From positions 5,519,001-5,583,000 of the forward strand of contig NZ_FMHW01000002.1 in the NCBI RefSeq assembly GCF_900090325.1: a DNA stretch of 64,000 bases, read 5' to 3'. The translations under genes and the position numbers were made by a program. The notes below the pieces were generated by a model. That model worked only from the letters and a program-made list of their open reading frames with translations, made no database searches and was not told the DNA's origin. The stretch comes from Micromonospora pallida. GTDB lineage: Bacteria > Actinomycetota > Actinomycetes > Mycobacteriales > Micromonosporaceae. Of this stretch, positions 16,501 to 24,782 are shown one piece after another. The first letter of the stretch is position 1. Each line of letters begins with the position of its first letter.

Positions 16501-19293
16501 TCACTCAGGAGCGGCCGGAGCCTTCTTCGGGGCGGCCTTCTTGGCGGGAGTGGCCTTCTTCGCGGCCGTGGTCTTCGCGGCCGACGTCTTCTTCGCCGGT
16601 GCCTTCTTCGCTGCGGTCGTCGTCTTCTTCGCCGTCTTCTTCGGCGCCGGGCCCCTCGCCCGCCGCTCGGCGAGCATCTCGGAGGCTTCCTCGAGGGTCA
16701 GCGCCTCCGGCGTCTGCCCACGCCGCAGCGACGCGTTGGTCTCGCCGTCGGTGACGTACGGGCCGAACCGGCCGTCCTTGATCACCAGCGGCTTCTCGGT
16801 CAGCGGGTCGGCGCCCATTTCCCGCAGGGGCGGCGCGGCGGCCCGACGCTGGCGGGTCTTCGGGGCGGCGAGCAGGGCCAGCGCCTCGTCCAGCGTGACC
16901 GTGAACATCTTCTCCTCGGAGTCCAGCGACCGGAACTCCTCGCCCTGCTTGACGTACGGGCCGTAACGCCCGTTGTTGGCGAAGACCTCCCCGCCGCCCG
17001 GGGCGACGCCGACCAGCCGGGGCAGGCTGAGCAGCTTCAACGCGTCGGCGAAGGTGAGGGCGTCCGGTGACTGCGAACGCAGCAGCGACGCCTTCCGCTC
17101 GCCGCTGGCCACGTACGGGCCGAAGCGGCCGGACTTGAGCAGGATCGGCTCCCCGGTCGCCGGGTCGTCGCCGAGCTTGCGCTCACCGCCGCCGCCGAGG
17201 AACAGCTCGTGCACCTTCTCCGGGGTCAGCTCGTCGGGGGCCAGCCCCTCGGGAATCGGGGCCCGGTCGCCGGGCGCGCCGCCCTCCTCGCCCTCGGCGT
17301 GCGCCGCCGGGGCCTCACCGGGCGCCGTCCGCTGGAGGTACGGCCCGTACTTGCCGACCCGGACGACGACCTCGCGGCCCTCGTCGTCGGCGAAGAGCGG
17401 GATGGAGTTGACGCTGCGCGCGTCGATCTCGCTGAGGTTCTCGGTGACCAGTTTCTTCAACCCGCCGGAACGGGCGATGTCCCGGTCGCCGGCGCCGTTG
17501 GCGCTGCCGAAGTAGAACGCGGTGAGGAAGTCGACCGCCGCGTGGTCGCCACCGGCGATCTCGTCCAGCTCGTTCTCCATGCTGGCGGTGAAGTCGTAGT
17601 CGATCAGGCGCGGGTAGTGCCGCTCCATCAGCCCGATCACCGCGAACGCCAGGAACGACGGGATCATCGCCTGACCGCGCTTGACGACGTACCCCCGGTC
17701 CTGGATGGTCTGCATGATCGACGCGTACGTCGACGGCCGGCCGATGCCCAGCTCCTCCAGGGCCTTCACCAGCGACGCCTCGGTGTACCGCGACGGCGGC
17801 TGGGTGTGGTGCTCCTGGGCGGCCAGTTCGTCGGCGGTGAGCGGCTGGTCCTTCACCAGGTTGGGCAGCCGGCGCTCGGCGTCCTCGGCCTCGGCGTTCT
17901 CGTCGTCGCTCGACTCGACGTACGCCCGCAGGAAGCCCGGGTCGGTGATGGTCTTGCCGGTCGCGCCGAAGTCGGCTTCCTCCTGCGCGCTGGAGACCGC
18001 ACGGATGCGCACCGAGACGCTGGAGCCGACCGCGTCGGTCATCTGCGAGGCGATGGTGCGCCGCCAGATCAGCTCGTAGAGCTTCAACTCCTCGGCGGGC
18101 AGCTCCTTGGCCACGTCGCCCGGGGTGCGGAAGTTGTCCCCGGCCGGGCGGATCGCCTCGTGCGCCTCCTGCGCGTTCTTCACCTTGCCGGTGTAGCGGC
18201 GCGGCTCCGGCGGCACGCTGCGCTCGCCGTACAGCTCGGCGATCTGCCGGCGGGCCGCCGCGATGGCGGTCTCCGACAGGTTCACCGAGTCGGTACGCAT
18301 GTAGGTGATGTAGCCGTTCTCGTAGAGCCGCTGCGCGGTGCGCATCGTCTGCTGCGACGAGAAGCGCAGCTTGCGGGCGGCCTCCTGCTGGAGCGTGGAG
18401 GTGATGAACGGCGCGTACGGGCGACGGCGGTAGGGCTTCTCCTCGACCCGGGTGACGGTGAACGGCCGCCCCGCCAGGCGGGCGGCGAGCCCGTGCGCCC
18501 CACCGGAGTCGAGGTGGACCACGCCCGCGCCCGGCCGGACGCGACCCGTGGTCGGCTCGAAGTCCTTGCCGGTGGCGATCCGGTCGCCGTTCAGCGCGAT
18601 CAGGGTGGCGTGGAAGGTGCGCGGCCCCTGGCCCGGGTCGGCCACCGCGAGGGTGGCGAGGATGTCCCAGTACTCCGCGGTACGGAAGGCCATCCGCTGC
18701 CGCTCGCGCTCCACCACGATCCGGGTGGCCACCGACTGGACGCGGCCCGCCGAGAGCTTCGGCATGACCTTCTTCCAGAGCACCGGGGAGACCTCGTAGC
18801 CGTAGAGCCGGTCGAGGATCCGCCGGGCCTCCTGGGCGTCGACCAGGGCGCGGTCGATCTCGCGCGGGTTGGCCACCGCCGCCTGGATCGCCGGCTTGGT
18901 GATCTCGTGGAAGACCATCCGCTTGACCGGCACCTTGGGCTTGAGCGTCTCCACCAGGTGCCAGGCGATGGCCTCGCCCTCGCGGTCCTCGTCGGTGGCG
19001 AGGAGGATCTCGTCGACCTCCTTGGCCAGCCGGGTCAGCTTGGTGATCTGCTGCTTGCGGTCGGCGGAGACCACGTAGAGGGCGTGGAAGCCGTTGTCGA
19101 CGTCCACCCCGAGCCGGGCCCAGGGCTCGCCCTTGTACTTCGCCGGCACGTCGGCGGCGTTACGCGGCAGGTCGCGGACATGCCCGAAGCTGGCCTCCAC
19201 GACGTACCCCGGGCCGAGGTAGCCCGAGATCGTCTTGGCCTTCGCCGGTGACTCGACGATGACCAGACGGGTGGTCCTGGCGTTGCTCGGCAC
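16501..19293 (-). CDS. topA: DNA topoisomerase I
   Basis: A 930-residue type IA topoisomerase. The Toprim domain begins TTRLVIVESPAKAKTISGYL, with LLATDEDREGEAIAWHL supplying the acidic metal triad. SAGRVQSVA and the active-site Tyr motif NGYITYMRTDSVNLS (about residue 335) follow. The C-terminus has four non-zinc repeats of the form G-[KR]-[YF]-G-P-Y-[LV] (about residues 650-885) and a Lys/Ala-rich tail of about 45 residues ending KKAPAAPE, typical of actinobacteria and used for DNA binding. It relaxes negative supercoils. GTG at 19293 is chosen by homology; the Shine-Dalgarno is closer to it than usual. Confidence 0.95.
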   Translation of the reverse strand: MPSNARTTRLVIVESPAKAKTISGYLGPGYVVEASFGHVRDLPRNAADVPAKYKGEPWARLGVDVDNGFHALYVVSADRKQQITKLTRLAKEVDEILLATDEDREGEAIAWHLVETLKPKVPVKRMVFHEITKPAIQAAVANPREIDRALVDAQEARRILDRLYGYEVSPVLWKKVMPKLSAGRVQSVATRIVVERERQRMAFRTAEYWDILATLAVADPGQGPRTFHATLIALNGDRIATGKDFEPTTGRVRPGAGVVHLDSGGAHGLAARLAGRPFTVTRVEEKPYRRRPYAPFITSTLQQEAARKLRFSSQQTMRTAQRLYENGYITYMRTDSVNLSETAIAAARRQIAELYGERSVPPEPRRYTGKVKNAQEAHEAIRPAGDNFRTPGDVAKELPAEELKLYELIWRRTIASQMTDAVGSSVSVRIRAVSSAQEEADFGATGKTITDPGFLRAYVESSDDENAEAEDAERRLPNLVKDQPLTADELAAQEHHTQPPSRYTEASLVKALEELGIGRPSTYASIMQTIQDRGYVVKRGQAMIPSFLAFAVIGLMERHYPRLIDYDFTASMENELDEIAGGDHAAVDFLTAFYFGSANGAGDRDIARSGGLKKLVTENLSEIDARSVNSIPLFADDEGREVVVRVGKYGPYLQRTAPGEAPAAHAEGEEGGAPGDRAPIPEGLAPDELTPEKVHELFLGGGGERKLGDDPATGEPILLKSGRFGPYVASGERKASLLRSQSPDALTFADALKLLSLPRLVGVAPGGGEVFANNGRYGPYVKQGEEFRSLDSEEKMFTVTLDEALALLAAPKTRQRRAAAPPLREMGADPLTEKPLVIKDGRFGPYVTDGETNASLRRGQTPEALTLEEASEMLAERRARGPAPKKTAKKTTTAAKKAPAKKTSAAKTTAAKKATPAKKAAPKKAPAAPE

Positions 19294-19722
19294 GTCTCCT
19301 GCGACCTCACTCCTGCTCGTGGCCCGGCCGCCCACCGAGCGGCACCGCCGTGCTTCCGGGCCGCCAGCGGTCCGGATGTCCAACGTAACGCGCCGTCCGC
19401 GTTCGGGGTTTCGTGGGCGGCGAAGCCACCCGACAGCGGCGGTCGCCTCCCGACGCGGTGCGGACACATGTGCCGGACGGCGTCACCGTACACCGCGAAT
19501 CCACCTGTGGGCGGGCCACTGTGTCGAACGTCGGCCCGCGACCGGCATCCCAGAGGATCACCCGTAGCCGCCTCCCGGCCACCCGCTGTCCCCTACCCGA
19601 CAGCAGGCCAGAGCATGCGAGGGAGGCCGGAGAAGATCGCCCGGAAGGCGCGCCGGTCGGGCCACCCCGGTCCGGTTCGCACTTTCTGCGGGCGACCGAC
19701 TACTCTCAGTAACTTGCCGTCG
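19294..19722. other. Intergenic stretch upstream of topA
   Basis: About 430 bp without a convincing gene. It holds the promoter region of topA (minus strand), but no -35/-10 pair stood out. Short reading frames here have no recognisable homology or ribosome sites. Confidence 0.5.
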
Positions 19723-19798
19723 GGGATGTCGGGTGGTAGTGGGCGGCCGCTCCGCCGACCGGGATGTCAGGTGGTGCCGGGCGGCCACTCCGCCGACG
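19723..19798. repeat. 38-bp tandem duplication of a gene 3' end
   Basis: Two adjacent 38-bp units (19723-19760 and 19761-19798), 33 of 38 identical by eye. The inner unit includes the stop codon and last codons of the 222-residue gene at 19767; in the outer unit the TGA is changed to CGA. Confidence 0.85.
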
Positions 19799-20435
19799 GG
19801 GCGGCCGGCGGACGGTCACCGACCAGCTCGGCGAGGCGGGCCAGCCGACGTCGCCCGCTGATCCGGAACGCCGGCCCGTCCGGCTCCGCGTCGAGGAAGG
19901 CTCCGGGGAGTCCGACGGCGGCCAGCGCCCGGCGGACCGGCTCCCGACAGTGCTCGTCGGCCGCGCCGAGGCGCAGCCGGAAGCCGGACGGTTCGACGAC
20001 ACCCGCCGCGGCCAGCCAGAGCCGCAGCCGGCGACCGTTGAGGTGGAAGGTGGCGGGAGGCCGCTTGACCACCGGTTCGTCCCGGCCCACCGGCGGATCG
20101 GTCGGCCGGTCGGGTCCGTCGGGCAGCCAGGCCAGCGCGAGCGGGGCCAGGACGCTGGTGTAGGAGGTGCGGACCCGGTGCCGGTCCTCGATCGCCTCCC
20201 AGGCCGCCGTCAGCCCGCGCCGGGCCAGCTCGGCGACGAGCACGTGCACCCGCCAGGCGGCGTCCACCACGACCGACAGCCGGGCAGTGCCGCCCATCCG
20301 GACGATCTCGGCTGGTCCGGCGAGCAGCCCGGCCAGGTCGGCGGGGGACGGGTCGGCCGCCTCCGTACCGAAAAGGGAAAGCTGGCGGACCGGTCCGGGA
20401 CCGGCCGGCGCGTCGGGTGGCGGTGTCAGCGACAC
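19767..20435 (-). CDS. Conserved hypothetical protein
   Basis: A 222-residue protein starting at GTG 20435, overlapping the end of the lipoprotein gene by ten bases, so the two are co-translated. Visible features are an N-terminal RQLSLFGTEAADPSP, a mid-region RRGLTAAWEAIEDRHRVRTSY, and a second half with FHLNGRRLRLWLAAAGVVE and CREPVRRALAAVGLPG. No catalytic motif is recognised. Similar proteins seem to occur next to topA in related actinomycetes (from memory). Soluble, no signal peptide. Confidence 0.75.
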   Translation of the reverse strand: MSLTPPPDAPAGPGPVRQLSLFGTEAADPSPADLAGLLAGPAEIVRMGGTARLSVVVDAAWRVHVLVAELARRGLTAAWEAIEDRHRVRTSYTSVLAPLALAWLPDGPDRPTDPPVGRDEPVVKRPPATFHLNGRRLRLWLAAAGVVEPSGFRLRLGAADEHCREPVRRALAAVGLPGAFLDAEPDGPAFRISGRRRLARLAELVGDRPPAAPSAEWPPGTT

Positions 20436-20968
20436 TCCGGGACCTCGGCGAAGGCCTGCTTGAGTTCTTCCGAGTTGAGCTTGCTGGTGTCCAGCGCGCT
20501 CGCGTCGTACTCCTTGTTGAGGGTGTCCACCGCGCCGCGCACCCCGTCGTAGAACTCGGTCGGTTGGCCGGTGCCCAGGCCGGCGATGGTGCTCCGGGCC
20601 CGGCCGTAGGCGTCCCGGACCTTCGTCAGGGAGTCGAGGAACCCGGCGGAGACCTGTTCGCCGCGGTCGGTGTCCGGAACGCCGGCCGCCTCGACCCTGC
20701 CACGGGCCGTCTCGCTGGCCTCCTCGGCCCCGGAGAAGAGCCGGACCAGGTTCTCCTTGGCCTGCGCGGGGGTGGTCTGCGCGGTCATCTGCTGCTGGGT
20801 GCTGCTGGTCAGCTTGTTGATCTCCGCACGCCAGGGGGTGAGCGCCTCGCAGACCGCCGCGGCCCAGACCCGGGGCGTCGGTCCGGCACCGCACGCGCCG
20901 GCCACGAGGACGATCGTGGCCAGCAGCACCGTGAGCTTTCCGGCGGCTGCCGCCCGGCACGTACGCAT
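20426..20968 (-). CDS. Hypothetical lipoprotein
   Basis: A 180-residue secreted protein. The N-terminus MRTCRAAAAGKLTVLLATIV is a signal peptide ending in the lipobox LVAGAC-G, so the mature Cys (about residue 26) should be lipidated and outside the membrane. The rest is helical and charged (WRAEINKLTSSTQQQMTAQ, NLVRLFSGAEEASETARGR, LNSEELKQAFAEVPEC). The internal start at 20968 is chosen because it gives a normal signal peptide. Placed between hppA and a hypothetical gene on the same strand; function unknown. Confidence 0.75.
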   Translation of the reverse strand: MRTCRAAAAGKLTVLLATIVLVAGACGAGPTPRVWAAAVCEALTPWRAEINKLTSSTQQQMTAQTTPAQAKENLVRLFSGAEEASETARGRVEAAGVPDTDRGEQVSAGFLDSLTKVRDAYGRARSTIAGLGTGQPTEFYDGVRGAVDTLNKEYDASALDTSKLNSEELKQAFAEVPECR

Positions 20969-21047
20969 GCGTTGCAGCGTACGGCCTCTGTCGTGATCCG
21001 CCACCCACCCATCGACGGATCACCGAGGTCACGCCCGGCGGGGGCGG

Positions 21048-21096
21048 GCCCACGGAGTCCCCGGTCGACGGTGTGCCGACCGGGGACTCCGTGGGC
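21048..21096 (-). terminator. Terminator of hppA
   Basis: A perfect 20-bp stem (21048-21067 with 21077-21096) and nine-base loop immediately after the hppA stop codon. No T-run, as is common in high-GC actinobacteria. Confidence 0.8.
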
Positions 21097-21103
21097 GTCG
21101 GAC

Positions 21104-23464
21104 TCAGGCGCGAGCCGGCTCCGGCCGCTGGTCCGGGCTGCCGGCGGCGGCACCGCCCGAGCCGTCGCCGTCGGACATCGTCACGCCCTTGCGCTTGCTG
21201 ACCAGCACCGCCGCGACGATGACCAGCGTCGCCACGACCGCGATGGTCACCCGCAGCGGGGTGTTCCGGTCGTCGCCGATGCTCCAGGCCACCACGGCCG
21301 GGGCGATCAGCAGCGAGACCAGGTTCATCACCTTGATCAGCGGGTTGATCGCCGGGCCGGCGGTGTCCTTGAACGGGTCGCCGACGGTGTCGCCGATGAC
21401 GGTCGCGGCGTGCGACTCGGAACCCTTGCCGCCGAACGCGCCGTCCTCGACCATCTTCTTGGCGTTGTCCCAGGCACCACCGGAGTTGGACAGGAAGACC
21501 GCCATCAGGGTGCCGGCGCCGATCGCCCCGGCCAGGTACGACGCGAGCGCGCCCGGCCCGAGGCCGAACCCGACCGCGATCGGGGCCATGATGGCGAGCA
21601 GACCGGGGGTCATCAGCTCGCGCTGCGCGTCCCGGGTGCAGATGTCGACGACCTTGCCGTACTCGGGACGCTGGGTGCGGTCCATGATCCCGGGCAGCTC
21701 GCGGAACTGCCGGCGGACCTCCATCACCACGGCACCGGCGGACCGGGAGACCGCGTTGATGGCCAGGCCGGAGAAGAGGAAGACCACCGCCGCGCCGATG
21801 ATCAGGCCGACCAGGTTGCGCGGGTTGGCCACGTTGAGCGCGTTCAGGATCTCCGCGCCGACGTCCCCGACCCCGGCGTCGGAGTACGCGGTGCGCAGCG
21901 TGTCGGTGTACGAACCGAACAGCGCGGTGGCGGCGAGCACCGCCGTGGCGATGGCGATGCCCTTGGTGATCGCCTTGGTGGTGTTGCCGACCGCGTCCAG
22001 CTCGGTGAGGGTCCGCGCGCCGTGCTCGTCGATGTCGCCGGACATCTCGGCCACACCCTGCGCGTTGTCGGAGATCGGGCCGAAGGTGTCCATGGCCACG
22101 ATCACGCCGACGGTGGTGAGCAGGCCGGTGCCGGCCAGCGCGACCGCGAACAGGGAGAGGGTGATCGAGCTGCCGCCGAGCAGGAAGGCGCCGAAGACAC
22201 CGGCCCCGATGAGCAGCGCCGAGTAGACCGCCGACTCCAGGCCGACGCTGATGCCGGCGAGGATGACGGTGGCCGGGCCGGTCTGCGAGCTCTTGCCGAT
22301 GTCCTGCACCGGGCGCTTGTCGGTCTCGGTGAAGTAGCCGGTCAGCGCCTGGATGGCGGCGGCGAGCACGATACCGATGACCACCGCGCCGATGGCGACC
22401 AGACGCGGGTTCTGGTCCGCGTCGGTGAGACCGCCCTCCAGGTCGGCGAAGCTCGCCGGCAGGTACGCGTAGGCGGCGATCGCCACCAGCACCGCCGAGA
22501 TCACCGCGGAGAGGTAGAACGCCCGGTTGATCGCGGTCAGGCCGGAGCGGTCCGAGGCGCGCAGCCGGGTGATGAAGACGCCGACGATCGCGATGAGCAC
22601 GCCGATGGTGGAGATGATCAGCGGGAAGACCAGGCCCTCCTCGCCGAACGCCGCCCGGCCGAGGATCAGGGCGGCGACCAGGGTGACCGCGTACGACTCG
22701 AACAGGTCGGCGGCCATGCCGGCGCAGTCGCCGACGTTGTCGCCCACGTTGTCGGCGATGGTGGCCGCGTTACGCGGGTCGTCCTCGGGGATGCCCTGCT
22801 CGACCTTGCCGACCAGGTCCGCGCCGACGTCGGCGGCCTTGGTGAAGATGCCGCCGCCGACCCGCATGAACATGGCCAGCAGCGCGGCGCCGAAGCCGAA
22901 GCCCTCCAGCACGGTCGGCGCGTCGCCCCGGTAGATGAGGACGACCAGCGCCGCGCCGAAGAGGCCGAGGCCGACGGTGAGGAAGCCGACCACACCGCCG
23001 GTGCGGAAGGCGATCTTCATCGCCGCCTCACGACCGCCCTGCCGCTCCCGAGCGGCGGCGGCGACCCGCAGGTTGGCCCGGGTGGCGAGCCACATCCCGG
23101 CGCCGCCGATGAAGGCGCTGAAACCCGCGCCCACGACGAAGAAGGCCGACCGGCCGATCTTCACCATGGTCTCGCTGCCGTCGGTGCCGTGCACCGGCAG
23201 CAGGAAGAGCAGTACGACGGCGATGACCACGAACACCGCGAGTGTCCTGAACTGCCGGAGCAGATAGGCCGAGGCGCCCTCCTGGACCGCCCCGGAGATC
23301 TCCTGCATGTTGGTGGTGCCCTTACCGGCTGCCAGTACCGCCTTGGTCAAGGCGGCGGCGAAGACGAGCGCCACCAGCGCGATGACCGCGGCGATGACGA
23401 CGTACGACACGTTGGCGCCGGTAAGGGAGAGCTCGCCGCCGTCGGCGGCAAAGATCCCGGACAT
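21104..23464 (-). CDS. hppA: Membrane-bound proton-translocating pyrophosphatase
   Basis: A 786-residue H+-PPase with about 16 membrane helices. Diagnostic substrate-site motifs are KAADVGADLVGKVEQGIPED and DNVGDNVGDCAGMAADLFES, with a later mirrored segment GSESHAATVIGDTVGDPFKD. It hydrolyses pyrophosphate and pumps protons out across the cytoplasmic membrane. The start ATG at 23464 follows CAGGAGG; longer in-frame starts are not needed. A strong terminator lies at 21048-21096. In S. coelicolor the homologous gene also sits next to the bldG pair. Confidence 0.95.
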   Translation of the reverse strand: MSGIFAADGGELSLTGANVSYVVIAAVIALVALVFAAALTKAVLAAGKGTTNMQEISGAVQEGASAYLLRQFRTLAVFVVIAVVLLFLLPVHGTDGSETMVKIGRSAFFVVGAGFSAFIGGAGMWLATRANLRVAAAARERQGGREAAMKIAFRTGGVVGFLTVGLGLFGAALVVLIYRGDAPTVLEGFGFGAALLAMFMRVGGGIFTKAADVGADLVGKVEQGIPEDDPRNAATIADNVGDNVGDCAGMAADLFESYAVTLVAALILGRAAFGEEGLVFPLIISTIGVLIAIVGVFITRLRASDRSGLTAINRAFYLSAVISAVLVAIAAYAYLPASFADLEGGLTDADQNPRLVAIGAVVIGIVLAAAIQALTGYFTETDKRPVQDIGKSSQTGPATVILAGISVGLESAVYSALLIGAGVFGAFLLGGSSITLSLFAVALAGTGLLTTVGVIVAMDTFGPISDNAQGVAEMSGDIDEHGARTLTELDAVGNTTKAITKGIAIATAVLAATALFGSYTDTLRTAYSDAGVGDVGAEILNALNVANPRNLVGLIIGAAVVFLFSGLAINAVSRSAGAVVMEVRRQFRELPGIMDRTQRPEYGKVVDICTRDAQRELMTPGLLAIMAPIAVGFGLGPGALASYLAGAIGAGTLMAVFLSNSGGAWDNAKKMVEDGAFGGKGSESHAATVIGDTVGDPFKDTAGPAINPLIKVMNLVSLLIAPAVVAWSIGDDRNTPLRVTIAVVATLVIVAAVLVSKRKGVTMSDGDGSGGAAAGSPDQRPEPARA

Positions 23465-23850
23465 CTGTGTCCTCCTGAACCGAACACTCGCGTCGGCTGG
23501 TGGGACGTACCCGCCGACGCCTGGATGCGGACTCACAAGCGGAGCCGACCCACCATCGGGCACGCGAGCAGCGAAGATCACCTATAGCCGCTGGTGGTGG
23601 GCGGGACGCTTGCTGACAACCCGCGTACTGTAGCCCTAACCAGTGTCGGAGGTCACACCGAGGGTACGCGTCGGGTGGATGATCTTCATCGCTGTGGTAT
23701 GCGAGGAAATCTGATATAGGCGGTGCTCACAGTAAGAAGGCCGCGCCCCGCGACGGGGACACGACCTTCGTTGATGTGCTGTTCTGCGCCGGACCGAATC
23801 TTCGCCGGACCGAACGCGCTCCGGCGGGACCGGCCTTCTGCGCGAAGCCG
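23465..23850. other. Intergenic region between hppA and the bldG operon
   Basis: About 385 bp that should carry the hppA promoter (minus strand) and the 3' region of the bldG operon. It is slightly less GC-rich than its neighbours. I see no gene, tRNA or convincing promoter in it. Confidence 0.5.
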
Positions 23851-24285
23851 TCAGCGGCCGACCGGCCAGACCATCCGGACCTCGGTGCCGATGCCCTCGT
23901 CGACCGGCCGCACCTGGAGGTCCTCGACGAACCCGGCGAGCAGGGCGAACCCGACGCCCGTGGTGAGCGCCTCGTCGGTGAGCGACTCGTTGGCCAACTC
24001 GTCCGGCGGGAGCGCGGCGAGCCCGATACCGGCCTCGATCGGCGCCCGGTCGACCACCCGCACCGCGTACGCCCCACGGTCGGACATCTCCACCAGCACC
24101 GGCTCGGGAATGTCGTACTGCCGGTGCAGGGCGACCGCCCGGGTGCACGCCTCACCGATGGCGAGGCGTACCTCGTCCAGCAGATCCTCGCGGACCCCGG
24201 CCCGTCGGGCGACCGCCACGCCCACCAGGCGGGCGGTACGGACGTGGACCGGAGCGGGTGAGAAGGAGAGCCGGACCGTGGCCAT
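23851..24285 (-). CDS. ATP-binding anti-sigma factor-like protein (BldG partner)
   Basis: A 144-residue HATPase_c-like (RsbW/SpoIIAB fold) protein. The N-box region reads EVRLAIGEACTRAVALH; an Arg occupies the position of the usual Asn. VRVVDRAPIEAGIGLAALPP lies in the nucleotide-lid region and TTGVGFALLAGFVEDLQV is the G-box. It overlaps the bldG stop by one base (TGATG), so the two are coupled. In S. coelicolor the gene downstream of bldG (SCO3548) encodes this kind of protein. It likely binds BldG and possibly a sigma factor; kinase activity cannot be assumed with the altered N-box. Confidence 0.82.
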   Translation of the reverse strand: MATVRLSFSPAPVHVRTARLVGVAVARRAGVREDLLDEVRLAIGEACTRAVALHRQYDIPEPVLVEMSDRGAYAVRVVDRAPIEAGIGLAALPPDELANESLTDEALTTGVGFALLAGFVEDLQVRPVDEGIGTEVRMVWPVGR

Positions 24286-24641
24286 CACGCGCCCGGAGCG
24301 GACGGGTCGGCGGCGATCGCCGCGGCGACCGTCGGGTGCAGCGGGAAGACCTGGTCGAGCGCGGTGATCCGGAAGATCTTGAGCAGCGGCTCCTTGTCGC
24401 AGACCAGGGCGAAGGTGCCGCCGACCGACCGGAGCCGCTTCAACGCCCCGACCAGCACCCCGAGACCGGTGGAGTCGAGGAAGTCGACCCGGCCCAGGTC
24501 GACCACGACCTTGCGGGCGCCGCCGTCGATCAGCTCGATGAGCCGTTCGCGCAGGCGGGGAGCGGTGTAGACGTCGACCTCACCGCCGACCTCGAGCACC
24601 GTGTGCTCGCCCTCGCCGTGAGTCGCCAGCGACAGCTCCAT
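24285..24641 (-). CDS. bldG: Anti-sigma factor antagonist BldG
   Basis: A 118-residue STAS protein starting [20 protein letters not shown], with [19 protein letters not shown] and the phosphorylation motif [16 protein letters not shown]; the Ser is residue 57, the same number as in S. coelicolor Bld[21 protein letters not shown] closes the domain. Unphosphorylated STAS antagonists free sigma factors by binding the anti-sigma kinase; BldG controls development and antibiotic production in Streptomyces. A strong Shine-Dalgarno (GGGAGGACCG) fixes ATG 24641. The location between hppA and the helicase matches the Streptomyces order. Confidence 0.9.
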   Translation of the reverse strand: MELSLATHGEGEHTVLEVGGEVDVYTAPRLRERLIELIDGGARKVVVDLGRVDFLDSTGLGVLVGALKRLRSVGGTFALVCDKEPLLKIFRITALDQVFPLHPTVAAAIAADPSAPGA

Positions 24642-24782
24642 CGGTCCTCCCTCGCAAGAGCCGCAAACTCTCCTGGGCATCTAACCATCCCCGTCGCCGT
24701 ACCGAGCAGGTCACCGGCGGCGCGCATCTCCTTACCCAGACCCGGGTGGTCGAATGCCGCTTTCCGGTGCGAGAGTGCCAGG

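Noticed and set aside
19294..19717. Possible gene upstream of topA (frames of about 76-99 codons)
   Set aside because: No motif, no ribosome site, overlapping frames in both strands; treated as promoter and intergenic sequence.
20417..23587. A 1056-codon open frame antisense to hppA
   Set aside because: It is the shadow of the well-supported hppA gene in high-GC sequence: low-complexity, Arg/Gly/Asp-rich, no domain and no ribosome site.
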